A stretch of 64,000 bases of DNA, taken from the NCBI RefSeq assembly GCF_900128475.1, contig NZ_LT635832.1, positions 35,834 through 99,833 of the forward strand. The letters are read 5' to 3'. A model generated the notes under the pieces. It did not search any database, was not told where the DNA came from, and saw nothing but the letters and a program-made list of their open reading frames with translations. The position numbers and the translations under genes are program-made. The DNA is from Mediterranea massiliensis (lineage in GTDB: Bacteria > Bacteroidota > Bacteroidia > Bacteroidales > Bacteroidaceae). Shown piece by piece: positions 8,917 to 18,083 of the stretch. Position 1 is the first letter of the stretch. Each line of letters opens with the position of its first letter.

Positions 8917-10818
8917 TTATTTATTTTTATCTCTTTCCATCACCAGCACGAGGTCGTCACAAGTTTTGATGATTCGCTCCAAATCCTTGTACAAGCGGAG
9001 GCGGAAGGCCCAGATTCGGAAGTAAAAGAACAGGCCGACAGGCACGACCACACCACAGGCCACGTTCAGCCAATAGTTTCGGAAGGGACGTGTATGGGCA
9101 CGTACAGGGATGATGGGAAAGTTGTTGAGCAGAGTCAGCAATGTCATGGATCGGGTGTTCGATAGCTCTTCAACCAGTTGTTCCATATGGTTGCTGATAC
9201 GTTCCACGGCCTCGTCTTGTGTATCGGTCATCCACAGCTTGAAGTAGTTGGGAGCATGCTTCAGGTTCTTCTGTCCCATGTAGCGGCGGCATTCGTCGGC
9301 CAGGGATTGGAGTTCGCCCGGAAGGTGTTCGTAATCCGGGTCGTGTATGATGACCTCCTTGCGGAAGAGGTGGCGTACGCTGCGTATGCCTATGAGCTTC
9401 TTGAAGAACTGGATGTAGGCGTCGGCATTGAGTACCACCGAGTCGTTGTTCGACTTGTAGGTGAGGAACGCTCCTAGCGGAGCCAGCACGGCCGTACTGG
9501 TCCACATGCCCATCCACACAATCCATTTGCCGTCACGGGCCATCTTGAAGCCTGTGTTGTTGATGATGTAATAGATAATGAATATCAGTACCGACACGAT
9601 GACGGGCATACCCAGTCCGCCTTTGCGGATGATGCCTCCCAGCGGTGCGCCGATGAAGAAGAAGATGAGGCAGGCCAGCGAGAGGGTCAGCTTCTCGTGC
9701 CAGGCCGTCATGTGACGGCGCAGGTTGGTGTCGGTCTGCGACACGTTGAAGCTCTTGAAGTTCCAGTCGCTTCCTGTGCTTTGGGCGCGGCTGGCGGCTG
9801 AGCTGATAATTTTCTCCTTTTCGGCCAAGGTGAGCGAGTTGAACAAGCTGTCCAAATCGTAGGCTGCAGGGCGGGCCTCTTCTATCTTTACCGTGTCGGC
9901 TCGGGTCAGTGAGGTTGCAGGCTTGTAGGTGCTGCCCATCACTTCGGTATAATAGGCCCGTCCGATACTGTCGTTCTGTACCTTCATCGAGTCGATGGCC
10001 ACCTGGAGCATCTCCATGTTCTTGCTTTGTGCCGTTCCTCCCATGATACCCTCGTCGGCCATGTTGAAGTCGGAATCGAACTCGATGATGGCATGCTTCT
10101 CGCGGAAAGTCTCGCGGCGGTAGGGTACATTCTTCTGGCTCATGTTCTGTGACTTGAGATTTTCGAATTGCTCACCGCTGTACAGATGAAGGTACAGGTG
10201 TTGTTTGTCGGCCGTCATCTCGAGCCGTCCGGAGTCGGCCTTGATGATTTGGGCATTCTCAAAACCTTTCTCGAAATTGTAGATCAGCACATCGTAGAGC
10301 ATACCCGTATCACGGTTCTTCTTCTTGACATACAGGTTGTAACCCTCTATTTCATCGTAGAATACGCCTTCAGGAATATCCAGCTCGGGAGACTTCTGCT
10401 TCATGGAGAAAAGTAGTGTCCATAATTTGGTTTGGGCCTTGGGACCAACCACATTCTGGAAATAGAAGGATACACAGGAAATGAAGGCGATGAACACGAT
10501 GAGCGGGCGCATAATCTTGAGGAGCGAGATGCCTGCCGCCTTCATGGCCAGCAATTCGAAGCGCTCGCCGAAATTGCCGAATGTAATCAGGGCCGCCAAC
10601 AATACGGCCAGCGGCAGGGAGGCAGGAACGAGTGTCAGGGCGGAGTAGAAAAAAAATTGCGCCAAGACGGTCATTTCCAATCCTTTTCCCACCAGCTCGT
10701 CTACGTATCTCCACAAGAATTGCATCATGAAGATGAAGAGGCAGATGAAAAAAGTGCCGGCAAAGAGCATGCAGAAGCTCTTCAATACGAATATATCTAA
10801 CTTTTTTATGCGCAGCAT
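8917..10818 (-). CDS. LptF/LptG-type permease (YjgP/YjgQ family)
   Basis: Probable inner-membrane component of the lipopolysaccharide exporter that pulls LPS toward the Lpt bridge. The 633-residue protein has an N-terminal membrane bundle (about residues 10-115), a periplasmic domain ([13 protein letters not shown] region), three further helices around 390-475 including [20 protein letters not shown], and a C-terminal extension with two more hydrophobic segments. Length exceeds the roughly 360 residues of E. coli LptF/G, mostly through the periplasmic and C-terminal parts, which I recognise as a Bacteroidetes trait. The ATG at 10818 fits the minus-strand box TACTTTTG at 10847-10854. F versus G cannot be told from sequence alone. 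Confidence 0.85.
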   Translation of the reverse strand: MLRIKKLDIFVLKSFCMLFAGTFFICLFIFMMQFLWRYVDELVGKGLEMTVLAQFFFYSALTLVPASLPLAVLLAALITFGNFGERFELLAMKAAGISLLKIMRPLIVFIAFISCVSFYFQNVVGPKAQTKLWTLLFSMKQKSPELDIPEGVFYDEIEGYNLYVKKKNRDTGMLYDVLIYNFEKGFENAQIIKADSGRLEMTADKQHLYLHLYSGEQFENLKSQNMSQKNVPYRRETFREKHAIIEFDSDFNMADEGIMGGTAQSKNMEMLQVAIDSMKVQNDSIGRAYYTEVMGSTYKPATSLTRADTVKIEEARPAAYDLDSLFNSLTLAEKEKIISSAASRAQSTGSDWNFKSFNVSQTDTNLRRHMTAWHEKLTLSLACLIFFFIGAPLGGIIRKGGLGMPVIVSVLIFIIYYIINNTGFKMARDGKWIVWMGMWTSTAVLAPLGAFLTYKSNNDSVVLNADAYIQFFKKLIGIRSVRHLFRKEVIIHDPDYEHLPGELQSLADECRRYMGQKNLKHAPNYFKLWMTDTQDEAVERISNHMEQLVEELSNTRSMTLLTLLNNFPIIPVRAHTRPFRNYWLNVACGVVVPVGLFFYFRIWAFRLRLYKDLERIIKTCDDLVLVMERDKNK

Positions 10819-10846
10819 GTTACTTGTCTCATACTTATTGAAAGCA

Positions 10847-10854
10847 CAAAAGTA
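10847..10854 (-). promoter_or_regulatory. Likely -7 box of the LptF/G-type gene
   Basis: TACTTTTG on the minus strand matches TAnnTTTG, 28 bases upstream of the ATG at 10818. No good TTTG at the -33 position is visible, so this is weaker than the metF promoter. Confidence 0.45.
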
Positions 10855-10896
10855 GCACAAAAAAGGGAGTACGTAAAATTTTTAATTGAAAGTTAA

Positions 10897-11283
10897 CTAA
10901 AAGCCGCACGCCCGACGCAATGTTTCTACCTGCGAGTCCCACAATTCGCGCATGTCATCGGCTTCGTCCTTGGCTGCAAAATCTACGATTTCGAGGGTGA
11001 AGTCATTGGTCAGCTCGCTATAGTCCATCCTGAATTCGAAATATTCGCGGGAGTCTTTCTGGTCTTTCCAGCGGAAGCGGATGAAGGAGTAGGCCCGCAC
11101 AGCCACAATTTCAGCACTGCGCGATTCTGTCTTTCCCCAAAAGAATGTTACGGTCTTGTCGTCCGACTGTACGTGGTCGGCAAACCATCCTTCCAGGCCG
11201 CTGGGAGTGCTGATGGCATTCCACAGAATGGTTTTGGAAGTGGCGTTCAACGGATATTGCAAATGTATCTTCTCTCTTTCCAT
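10897..11283 (-). CDS. START-like domain protein (AHSA1-like fold)
   Basis: A 128-residue protein opening with IHLQYPLNATSKTILWNAIS and GLEGWFADHV, the pattern of small START/SRPBCC-fold proteins that are common and conserved in Bacteroidetes. The ligand is unknown. The longer frame upstream is AT-rich intergenic sequence, so the ATG at 11283 is preferred. There is no signal peptide, so it is cytoplasmic. It is the last minus-strand gene before the tRNA. Confidence 0.78.
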   Translation of the reverse strand: MEREKIHLQYPLNATSKTILWNAISTPSGLEGWFADHVQSDDKTVTFFWGKTESRSAEIVAVRAYSFIRFRWKDQKDSREYFEFRMDYSELTNDFTLEIVDFAAKDEADDMRELWDSQVETLRRACGF

Positions 11284-11494
11284 GGTTTCGTTTCTCGAAT
11301 TGCGTCGCCAAGTTAAAACATTATTTCTAATTATAAAAAACAATTTTGCATTTTTATAGGACAGCTTGCTCTCTCGCTTCTGCAATTGTTTGATAATAAA
11401 TGATATGGAAATTGTTGGAATGGAAAACTTTTTTTTGCTTCCTTTGGACCTTTCCTGCTGGAAGTAGAAAAATGGAGAAAAAAGATTGAAAAGC

Positions 11495-11525
11495 TTTGGT
11501 AGTTCCAATAAAAGCCGTATCTTTG
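11495..11525 (+). promoter_or_regulatory. Promoter of the tRNA gene
   Basis: TTTG at 11495-11498, a 19-base spacer, then TATCTTTG at 11518-11525. This is an exact match to the Bacteroidetes consensus and lies 21 bases before the mature tRNA 5' end. Confidence 0.75.
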
Positions 11526-11546
11526 CACCCGCAATCGAGAAACGAT

Positions 11547-11620
11547 GGCGGGATAGCTCAGCTGGTTAGAGCGCATGATTCATAATCATGAGGTCCCCGG
11601 TTCAATCCCGGGTCCCGCTA
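11547..11620 (+). tRNA. tRNA-Met (CAT anticodon)
   Basis: Folds as a full cloverleaf. The acceptor arm is GGCGGGA with TCCCGCT (first pair G-U), the D arm GCTC/GAGC, the anticodon stem CATGA/TCATG with loop TTCATAA (anticodon CAT), and the T arm CCCGG-TTCAATC-CCGGG. The discriminator is A and CCA is not encoded (CTA follows). The CAT anticodon fits elongator Met, but a lysidine-modified tRNA-Ile cannot be ruled out by eye. A tRNA immediately beside a T6SS locus is a possible integration point, though I see no integrase or repeated tRNA end at the other border. Confidence 0.92.
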
Positions 11621-11633
11621 CTACAAAAGATTT

Positions 11634-11673
11634 AGACTGTTGAGTGGCTTCCACACTTGGCGGTCTTTTTTTT
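11634..11673 (+). terminator. Terminator after the tRNA
   Basis: AGACTGTTGAGTGG and CCACACTTGGCGGTCT pair with several G-U pairs around a short CTT loop and are followed by a run of T to 11673. This separates the tRNA unit from the T6SS promoter region. Confidence 0.65.
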
Positions 11674-11736
11674 ATAATATTGCTGCACTAAAACAATAAA
11701 AAAAGCTACAGAATAGGTAGTTTATTCCTTTTTTTT

Positions 11737-11744
11737 TATATTTG
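11737..11744 (+). promoter_or_regulatory. Likely -7 box of the first T6SS operon
   Basis: TATATTTG, an exact TAnnTTTG match, lies 14 bases before the ATG at 11758 and 59 bases before the ATG at 11803. The spacing makes the second ATG the better translation start, since the first would leave almost no leader. No convincing TTTG is seen at -33. Confidence 0.55.
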
Positions 11745-11802
11745 CGAAAGCATCTTTATGATAACCGATAACCGACTATCGAACTTACAAAATATAAAAA
11801 AG

Positions 11803-14253
11803 ATGAGCAGCATCAGAGACATTGCGAATTCTTTCGCTGAGGAATATTGTAGTGACGCAATCTATCCCTCCCATTTGTTCAAGGCTATACTCCACAAAAG
11901 TGTAGGTTTGGTTCATTTTATTGAAACAGATTTGGATAAGGATTATTATTATCTGCAAGAATGGGCCGACATACAAATGCAACTTTCACCACGTGCAGTC
12001 AGGCCGAAAAAGGACTTGCCCTATTCTCAGGAAGCTGAGGCCGTCATGGAAGAGGCAGAAGTTTACCAGGAAAAACTTGGACTGGCCGAATGTGAACCGG
12101 TTTGCATTCTGATGTCCCTTGTTACTCCTGGTGTAGGTTTTACATTTGAGCAACTAAAAACCTTACCATTGACCGTTGCTGAAATACAGGCAAAGATCGG
12201 AGTCTCGACACATGCCGCCAATTCAGGCGAAACCGGCGGCGGAACAAGCCTGTCTTCCGTTGCCAACGGGAAAGGACTCATCAATAAATATTGTATAGAC
12301 AAAAAGGAAGAAGTCAAAGCGGGGAAAATAGGGCCCGTTATCGGTTTTGAAAATGAGATATCGGTTATTTTCGAGATTTTTGGGCGAAAGACAAAATCCA
12401 ACTTGCTTGTAACAGGAGAATCGGGGGTAGGAAAAACATCTCTTGTCAATGCGTTTGTCAAACAGCTTTCTGAGGGTCACGTACCTTCCTTTTTGAGTAA
12501 TGCATCCGCATATGAACTGGACTTGGCAAGTATCGGTTCTGACGCATCCTATAAAGGTGAACTGGAAGATCGCTTCAAGAACCTGTTGCGAGAAATCAAA
12601 GAGCAACCCAATGCAATTTTGATTATTGAGTCTATAGACAAGCTATTTGACAAACAAAATAGCCTGTATGGAGCTTCTTCCATTTTAAAGCAGGAATTGA
12701 ATAAGGGCAATCTTCTGCTACTCTGTACCTCGTCCATTGACGGATATACCAAAAATATTGAAACAGACAAGGAGTTTGTGACCAAACTTGAAAAGATTAC
12801 ACTCGAAGAACCTAATGCCGACCTGTGTCTCCGCATTCTGAAAGGTGCATTGGGTACGTATTCTGAATATCACCATTTAGGTATAGGAGAACCTGTTATG
12901 GTGGATGCTGTCCGGCTGGCCAAGCGTTATCTGACGGAAAAGGCTTTGCCAGACTCTGCTTTCGACCTGATTGACCGCACAATGGCACTGGTAAAGACCA
13001 TGAACGATATGTCTGCCAACGATATAGCCAGCCTACAGGCCGAGTTGGCGCAGCTAACGGAGCAGATTGGCACTAAAGAGAATGGACAAATGATGATGGA
13101 GTTGGAATGGCTGCATTACAAACTGATCAACCAAATCAGTTGTATTTTGATGGCCCAACTGGATGCAGACGTTGATTTTGGCAAGATTGCTACTGCCCAG
13201 GAGCGGATTGATTATCTGAAAAAGATCTTAGACCAGCTCTCCCAATTGTGTCAGCAAAAGCGTACGGAACTTGACAGCTCGGACCTATTCGCCGTAGTAG
13301 CCAAACAGACAGGCATCCCGTTGGGTAAAGTCCAGTCAAAAGAACGGGATCGTCTCATCAATGCTGAAGCCACACTGAAGAAACGTGTAGTCGGACAAGA
13401 TCATGCTGTGAAAATTGTACTCGATGCTGTGTTTGAGTCCCGTTCGGGTCTGAATAAGAAAGGACAACCTATGGGATCATTCTTCTTCCTCGGACCGACA
13501 GGAACTGGTAAGACTGAATTGTCCAAGGCCTTGGCTGCTTTTTTGTTCGAAGATGAATCCGCGCTTATCCGTTTTGATATGTCAGAATTCAAGGAAGAGC
13601 ACTCCGTCGCATTGCTCTACGGAGCGCCTCCGGGATATGTAGGTTATGAAGAAGGAGGTCTGCTGGTAAACAAGATTCGCCAAAAGCCTTATTCTGTAGT
13701 GTTGTTCGACGAAATCGAGAAAGCACATAAATCTGTATTCGATCTGTTTCTCCAGATATTGGATGAAGGCAAACTTCATGACCGTCTGGGCCGTGTAGGC
13801 GATTTTTCGAACGCTTTGATCCTGTTCACCTCAAACATAGGCAGCCAGTTCATCGTCGATTCGTTCAACAAAGGTTCCATCCCTCAGAACAACGATTTGA
13901 TGGACATTATGCAAAACTACTTCCGACCAGAATTTCTGGGACGCCTGACGGAAATTGTTCCTTTCTCTCCGATTACCGAAGAGACCGTTACCCGTATTTT
14001 CGACATACATCTGAAAGGTTTGCTGAAATTACTGGAAGAGCAGAACATTGAACTTTGTATTAGTCCGGAAGCAAAAAGGGACATTGCCATGATGGGCTTC
14101 AACCCACAATACGGTGCCCGTCCGGTCATAGGCATTATCCGTAAGGAACTGAGACACCCGCTTTCCAAACTGATCATTTCTGGAAAAATTAAATCAGGAG
14201 ATACCGTTGAAGTACGAATGAAGGATGGAAAACCGGAATTTATGACTCTATAA
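11803..14253 (+). CDS. tssH: T6SS sheath-disassembly ATPase TssH (ClpV)
   Basis: AAA+ ATPase that recycles the contracted T6SS sheath. The protein of 816 residues (from the ATG at 11803) has a Clp N-domain, a first ATPase module with Walker A GESGVGKT near residue 205, a middle coiled region around 410-510, and a second module with GPTGTGKT near 564 and Walker B VVLFDEIEKAH. The Walker B of the first module reads LIIES rather than the usual IDE, so that site may bind but poorly hydrolyse ATP. The ATG at 11758 is an alternative start, but it sits almost on the predicted transcription start. First gene of the tube/sheath/spike operon. Confidence 0.93.
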   Translation: MSSIRDIANSFAEEYCSDAIYPSHLFKAILHKSVGLVHFIETDLDKDYYYLQEWADIQMQLSPRAVRPKKDLPYSQEAEAVMEEAEVYQEKLGLAECEPVCILMSLVTPGVGFTFEQLKTLPLTVAEIQAKIGVSTHAANSGETGGGTSLSSVANGKGLINKYCIDKKEEVKAGKIGPVIGFENEISVIFEIFGRKTKSNLLVTGESGVGKTSLVNAFVKQLSEGHVPSFLSNASAYELDLASIGSDASYKGELEDRFKNLLREIKEQPNAILIIESIDKLFDKQNSLYGASSILKQELNKGNLLLLCTSSIDGYTKNIETDKEFVTKLEKITLEEPNADLCLRILKGALGTYSEYHHLGIGEPVMVDAVRLAKRYLTEKALPDSAFDLIDRTMALVKTMNDMSANDIASLQAELAQLTEQIGTKENGQMMMELEWLHYKLINQISCILMAQLDADVDFGKIATAQERIDYLKKILDQLSQLCQQKRTELDSSDLFAVVAKQTGIPLGKVQSKERDRLINAEATLKKRVVGQDHAVKIVLDAVFESRSGLNKKGQPMGSFFFLGPTGTGKTELSKALAAFLFEDESALIRFDMSEFKEEHSVALLYGAPPGYVGYEEGGLLVNKIRQKPYSVVLFDEIEKAHKSVFDLFLQILDEGKLHDRLGRVGDFSNALILFTSNIGSQFIVDSFNKGSIPQNNDLMDIMQNYFRPEFLGRLTEIVPFSPITEETVTRIFDIHLKGLLKLLEEQNIELCISPEAKRDIAMMGFNPQYGARPVIGIIRKELRHPLSKLIISGKIKSGDTVEVRMKDGKPEFMTL

Positions 14254-14302
14254 TAAATGTATAAATTAAACTCATGATAACCCTATAAAAAACGAGAAAC
14301 TT

Positions 14303-14767
14303 ATGGCAATGAAAGAAAATTTCATCTCGATGGCTCCAGATGAAGAATCCAATGCGAAAGTCAATCCCATTGACAACAACAAGACGTTGATGATTGACCA
14401 GTATACATCGAATGTAGAACCGGGCGATCCTGAATTTGTAGAAGACATTCAGAATATCAACGATGCGTTTGCACATTTCAAGCCGTCCGTCGAAGTTGAC
14501 TTTGTGGACGAAGAGGGCGGTTCGGTAAATGAAGTGCTCCATTTCAGTGAAATCCGAGATTTCGAAGCTCAGGGCGGTAAAGGCAGATTGGTAGCAAACA
14601 GTCAGTTTCTTTCAGGCGTGAAAAAAAAGATTGATACTAACAGCAAAATCCGTAAGAGTATCGAACAGAACAGAAAGCTGAGAGACATTCTTAAGGACAG
14701 TACGGCTAAAGAGGAATTGAAAGAGATGCTCCAGGCCATGCTCGAAGAATTGGAAAATAGTAAATAA
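14303..14767 (+). CDS. tssB: T6SS contractile sheath small subunit TssB
   Basis: A 154-residue protein matching the Bacteroidetes form of TssB (VipA), which with TssC builds the contractile sheath around the Hcp tube. The middle FKPSVEVDFVDEEGGSVNEV and HFSEIRDFEAQG segment and the C-terminal LKEMLQAMLEELE helix are typical. It lies 49 bases after tssH and 19 before tssC in the same operon. An internal ATG at 14309 is an alternative start. Confidence 0.9.
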   Translation: MAMKENFISMAPDEESNAKVNPIDNNKTLMIDQYTSNVEPGDPEFVEDIQNINDAFAHFKPSVEVDFVDEEGGSVNEVLHFSEIRDFEAQGGKGRLVANSQFLSGVKKKIDTNSKIRKSIEQNRKLRDILKDSTAKEELKEMLQAMLEELENSK

Positions 14768-14786
14768 CCATTAAAAATATAATGTT

Positions 14787-16157
14787 ATGCCAGAAGCAGA
14801 ATTACAAAAAAGCAATACCGCATCACAGGGTGCTGGCGAAGTGAAGCAGACCCGGCAACCGGCACAGTCCAAGGATATCTCGCAATTGTTGTCCGCATTC
14901 GGTGGTTTCAATGCCATTCGTGGCTTTATGCCCGATGCAGACAATTTGAACCCCGCGCGCAAGGCTGCCAAAGCTGTGTTCCTGTCGGACAAACGTTTTC
15001 AGGACAAACGGGAGAATCTGATTAACGATATCAAAGGTTGGCTTGAAATCCTCAACGAAGGACACGAAAGCGCGTCCGAGTTTGTAGATGCCTGCAAAGC
15101 CAAAGAAGATAAGTATACCAAACTTCTTAGCCAGGGCATCACTGATGCTCTCTATGCAACAGCTAATTTAGAACGCTCTTATCGGGCTCTTGATAGCTTC
15201 TTCAAAAACGCCAATACAGACAAAGTGAAAAATCTGCGCATCATTAATGTATACAAAGACGACATTGCTGATAACGATTCGGGGTTTGCTCAAGAAGTAG
15301 ATACCCTACTGCGCAACGGCTTTGATCGTCTAAGCCTGAAAGATTGTTATAGCTTGATGGTTGTTCCCGGCAATGTATTCCAAGACAAACCAACTTTGTT
15401 ACAATGGGCCAAAATTGCCTTCAAATACAAAGTCATGCTGATCACTGATCATGCCGACGAATATTCATTTGATGACTTGCAAGCCAACACAGAAGGCTAC
15501 CGCGACAGCGATATCGAACTGCAAAACGTTATTATGACCGCAAACTGGCTTGTTGGACGCGACTCTGAAAAGCTGTCTGAAGACGAAAAAGAAAGCCCCG
15601 CATTCTATATCTGCAGTTCGGGCGCATTGGCAGGAAAACTGTATGACGAAAGTGCCAATATGGCTCAAGGCGCTGGTGGGAAAAAATATGGTACACTCGA
15701 TGGGGTGAAAGGTGTCAAGTTGGACTTGCTGAAATCTGAGATTGCGGCTCTGATGGATAACCAAGTTATTCCGATGGTTTACTCCGAAGGGCGCGTCATG
15801 GCATTCAACAACACCACCCTCTACAATGGTGACAATACCGCCATGAAAGAATATCCCATTGTTCGCGTATTCGACTGGGTCAAGAAAGTACTGATGAACT
15901 ACGTACACGAAGTAGCTCTCGAAAACTGGGATCCCTATAATTCTCCCAAAAACTTGAAAGCAAAAATACAGGCCTTCCTGAACGATTACAAGGGCTACGG
16001 CAACTTGTTCCAGAATTATGAAATCAAAGAGCCGACACAGGATCCGGTAACCAAGCGTATCACATGTGATATCAGTCTGACTCCTTTCTATTCAGCCAAG
16101 AATTTTATCATTAAGGTATCGGCAGACAAGAAGGATAAAGACGCTCAGATGGTATAA
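14787..16157 (+). CDS. tssC: T6SS contractile sheath large subunit TssC
   Basis: A 456-residue sheath protein (VipB/TssC type, Bacteroidetes branch). It starts with a charged disordered stretch, followed by a helical region and the C-terminal fold that forms the outer sheath handle. The C-terminal part (DISLTPFYSAKNFIIKVSAD) resembles the conserved end of TssC, where a strand from one subunit completes the next. Adjacent to tssB as in nearly all T6SS, 20-base gap. No unusual features. Confidence 0.9.
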   Translation: MPEAELQKSNTASQGAGEVKQTRQPAQSKDISQLLSAFGGFNAIRGFMPDADNLNPARKAAKAVFLSDKRFQDKRENLINDIKGWLEILNEGHESASEFVDACKAKEDKYTKLLSQGITDALYATANLERSYRALDSFFKNANTDKVKNLRIINVYKDDIADNDSGFAQEVDTLLRNGFDRLSLKDCYSLMVVPGNVFQDKPTLLQWAKIAFKYKVMLITDHADEYSFDDLQANTEGYRDSDIELQNVIMTANWLVGRDSEKLSEDEKESPAFYICSSGALAGKLYDESANMAQGAGGKKYGTLDGVKGVKLDLLKSEIAALMDNQVIPMVYSEGRVMAFNNTTLYNGDNTAMKEYPIVRVFDWVKKVLMNYVHEVALENWDPYNSPKNLKAKIQAFLNDYKGYGNLFQNYEIKEPTQDPVTKRITCDISLTPFYSAKNFIIKVSADKKDKDAQMV

Positions 16158-16195
16158 TATAATCAAATTCTTTCATATTTCAAAAACGTATAATT

Positions 16196-16588
16196 ATGGC
16201 AAAGACACCAGTTAAATTAGAAGTTGATGGCTACAAAGAACGAGAAGTTATGATGGTTAAATACGAATTTGACCAGGCTACTGACGTAGAAGGCCAGATG
16301 TCGGGTATTCCCCGTGGAGGTAAAATCAACATCCGTGTAAAAGCTCTTAATGACGGAACCCCCGATTTATTGGCATGGATGATCGAACGGAACCTACCCA
16401 AAAACGGTGTTATCACTTTCCTGGAAACAAAAACCGGTAAGAACATGAAGACTATCAAGTTCACCAACGGTTATTGTGTAAACTTCGAGGAAAAATGGGA
16501 AGACAAGAAAGGTCATTTCGAGGAAATCGAAATCACCTGTCAAAAGATTGAATTCGAGTCTGTCGTTTTTGAAAACGACTGGGCTTAA
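16196..16588 (+). CDS. tssD: T6SS tube protein Hcp (TssD), copy 1
   Basis: A 130-residue Hcp-like protein that stacks in hexamers to make the inner tube. It has EGQMSGIPRGGKINIRVKAL, the hallmark of Bacteroidetes Hcp, and a C-terminal CQKIEFESVVFENDWA. There is no signal peptide. It lies 38 bases after tssC. It is clearly paralogous to the next gene and more distantly to the two after it. Confidence 0.92.
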   Translation: MAKTPVKLEVDGYKEREVMMVKYEFDQATDVEGQMSGIPRGGKINIRVKALNDGTPDLLAWMIERNLPKNGVITFLETKTGKNMKTIKFTNGYCVNFEEKWEDKKGHFEEIEITCQKIEFESVVFENDWA

Positions 16589-16626
16589 GTTCTGAACATG
16601 ATGTCTAATTAAAAAACAGAAACACT

Positions 16627-17025
16627 ATGGCAGAAAACATAACTCCGGTACAATTATCGGTAAAAGATTTCGAGACCCGTGAAGTCATGATGATTGACTA
16701 CACTTTCTCACAGACAACCGACCGTGAAGGCCAAATCTCCGGTATTCCCAGAGGTGGCCGTATTGACATCCGTGTCAAAGCTATGAACGACGGCAATAAC
16801 CAGTTGCTGCAATGGATGCTGTCACCCAACGATCCGCGTGACATCAAGATTACCTTCTACAACACCATTGACGGTTCTACGATGAAGGAACTGGAAGGTA
16901 CAGGATGTTATTGCGTGCACTACCTGGAAAAATGGGAAGATGGCGAGGAACACTTCGAACAACTGCAAATCGTTTGCCAGGAGCTGAAGAACGGTCCCGT
17001 TGACTTCCAGAACCCTTGGAAGTAA
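16627..17025 (+). CDS. tssD: T6SS tube protein Hcp (TssD), copy 2
   Basis: A 132-residue Hcp with EGQISGIPRGGRIDIRVKAM, the same signature as copy 1, but with different loops and a shorter Asn/Asp-rich middle. Two closely similar Hcp proteins in series suggest mixed tubes or cargo-specific tubes. Followed by two strong hairpins (17034-17084) before the next gene. Confidence 0.92.
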   Translation: MAENITPVQLSVKDFETREVMMIDYTFSQTTDREGQISGIPRGGRIDIRVKAMNDGNNQLLQWMLSPNDPRDIKITFYNTIDGSTMKELEGTGCYCVHYLEKWEDGEEHFEQLQIVCQELKNGPVDFQNPWK

Positions 17026-17033
17026 AGTTTGTA

Positions 17034-17084
17034 GCCGCCAGCTGGCGGCATCCTATCGCCTCCCCGACATTTTTTGTCGGGGAG
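17034..17084 (+). other. Double hairpin between hcp genes
   Basis: A perfect 16-base palindrome (17034-17049, arms GCCGCCAG/CTGGCGGC) is followed by a stem of 10 pairs with a five-T loop (17060-17084, arms CTCCCCGACA/TGTCGGGGAG). There is no T run after the second stem. This looks like an mRNA-stabilising or partial-termination element that could raise the yield of the upstream Hcp messages relative to downstream genes. It could also work as a weak terminator. Confidence 0.6.
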
Positions 17085-17120
17085 ATAAAGTAAAAAACAC
17101 GAAGTAATAAACATCCCGTT

Positions 17121-17528
17121 ATGTCTTTATTTGCTAACTTATATTTGGGGGATAACACCTCTGACACTTATACCAACGCGTATCGGGTGGTCCAATGCGA
17201 GGTTAAAGTATCGAGGCATCACAATTCCTATACGCCCGACGGTAATCCGCGGTGCGACCAACTTATTCTGTCGGTCATTGCCCCCAACAAAGACGACCTC
17301 ATGCTGTTTGAATGGTACATCGACCAGACTTCATTGTCCGGCAAAGTCGTAGTTGATCTGACCAACCAATCTGCCAAATACGACATAACGACACGAACCT
17401 TCAAGTTTGAGGATGCCAAATGCTTTTCGATAGACGAAACCTATAATATCAGCGACACCAACCGCCATCAACTTAAACTGGGCATTATGGTGAAGAAGCT
17501 GGAGATTGACGAGACTGAATTCCAATAA
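17121..17528 (+). CDS. tssD: Hcp-like T6SS protein, copy 3
   Basis: A 135-residue protein in the Hcp fold by its pattern: N-terminal strands ending CEVKVSRHHNSYTPDGNPRC, then DQLILSV, a DDLMLFEWYIDQ helix and a C-terminal KLGIMVKKLEIDETEFQ. It lacks the SGIPRGG core of copies 1 and 2, so it is a diverged paralogue, perhaps at the tube end or binding particular cargo. It belongs to the same operon after the hairpin pair. Confidence 0.78.
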   Translation: MSLFANLYLGDNTSDTYTNAYRVVQCEVKVSRHHNSYTPDGNPRCDQLILSVIAPNKDDLMLFEWYIDQTSLSGKVVVDLTNQSAKYDITTRTFKFEDAKCFSIDETYNISDTNRHQLKLGIMVKKLEIDETEFQ

Positions 17529-17555
17529 AGCAAACCCCTCAAATTAAGACCTTCT

Positions 17556-18065
17556 ATGCAAAACATCTCAAACTATCTCAAGGCCACTCTCTTTTTCGAT
17601 GACATCCGTACAACTAAAGTCAAAAGAGAGCAAGGCTTCACGCTGCAACAATTCCATTACGAATGTGCCAGAAAAAGGAATGACAGGGGAATGCCTTACG
17701 GCCCTACCCAGACTACTATCCTGCAACTCCAAATCAAATCCTTGCCGGACGGTTACCTGAAAGAAATATACAAACGGCTGGACGAGCATACAGAATCGTG
17801 TTTCTCGATCGTTTTCAACGCAACCTTCCGTACAGATGAAGGAGAAAACACATTGAGCGACTACGACAGCGGACTGGTCGTAACTGGCTACGTCATCAGC
17901 GTGGACGAGGCCTTCGGAATTTCCCGTCCCGAACCGGCAGTATTCCCTTCCGAAGAAGGGGAAAAGAAAGCCGACCTGATGATGACCAGCATCAGGCTGC
18001 TGACCCAATCAATTACCTACATCGGCAGCGACAGCTACCAAAAGACACTGTATATCAATTTCTAA
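17556..18065 (+). CDS. Hcp-like T6SS protein, copy 4 (longer)
   Basis: A 169-residue protein with Hcp-like features (FHYECARKRNDRGMPYGPT near residue 30; alternating strands; the YIGSDSYQKTLYINF end), with an insertion of about 30 residues near the C-terminus. It lies between copy 3 and vgrG (gaps 27 and 18 bases). In contractile systems a special tube-like protein often joins tube to spike. I infer that role from position only; it could equally be a cargo-specific Hcp. Confidence 0.65.
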   Translation: MQNISNYLKATLFFDDIRTTKVKREQGFTLQQFHYECARKRNDRGMPYGPTQTTILQLQIKSLPDGYLKEIYKRLDEHTESCFSIVFNATFRTDEGENTLSDYDSGLVVTGYVISVDEAFGISRPEPAVFPSEEGEKKADLMMTSIRLLTQSITYIGSDSYQKTLYINF

Positions 18066-18083
18066 CCCTAACAGCTATAGATC

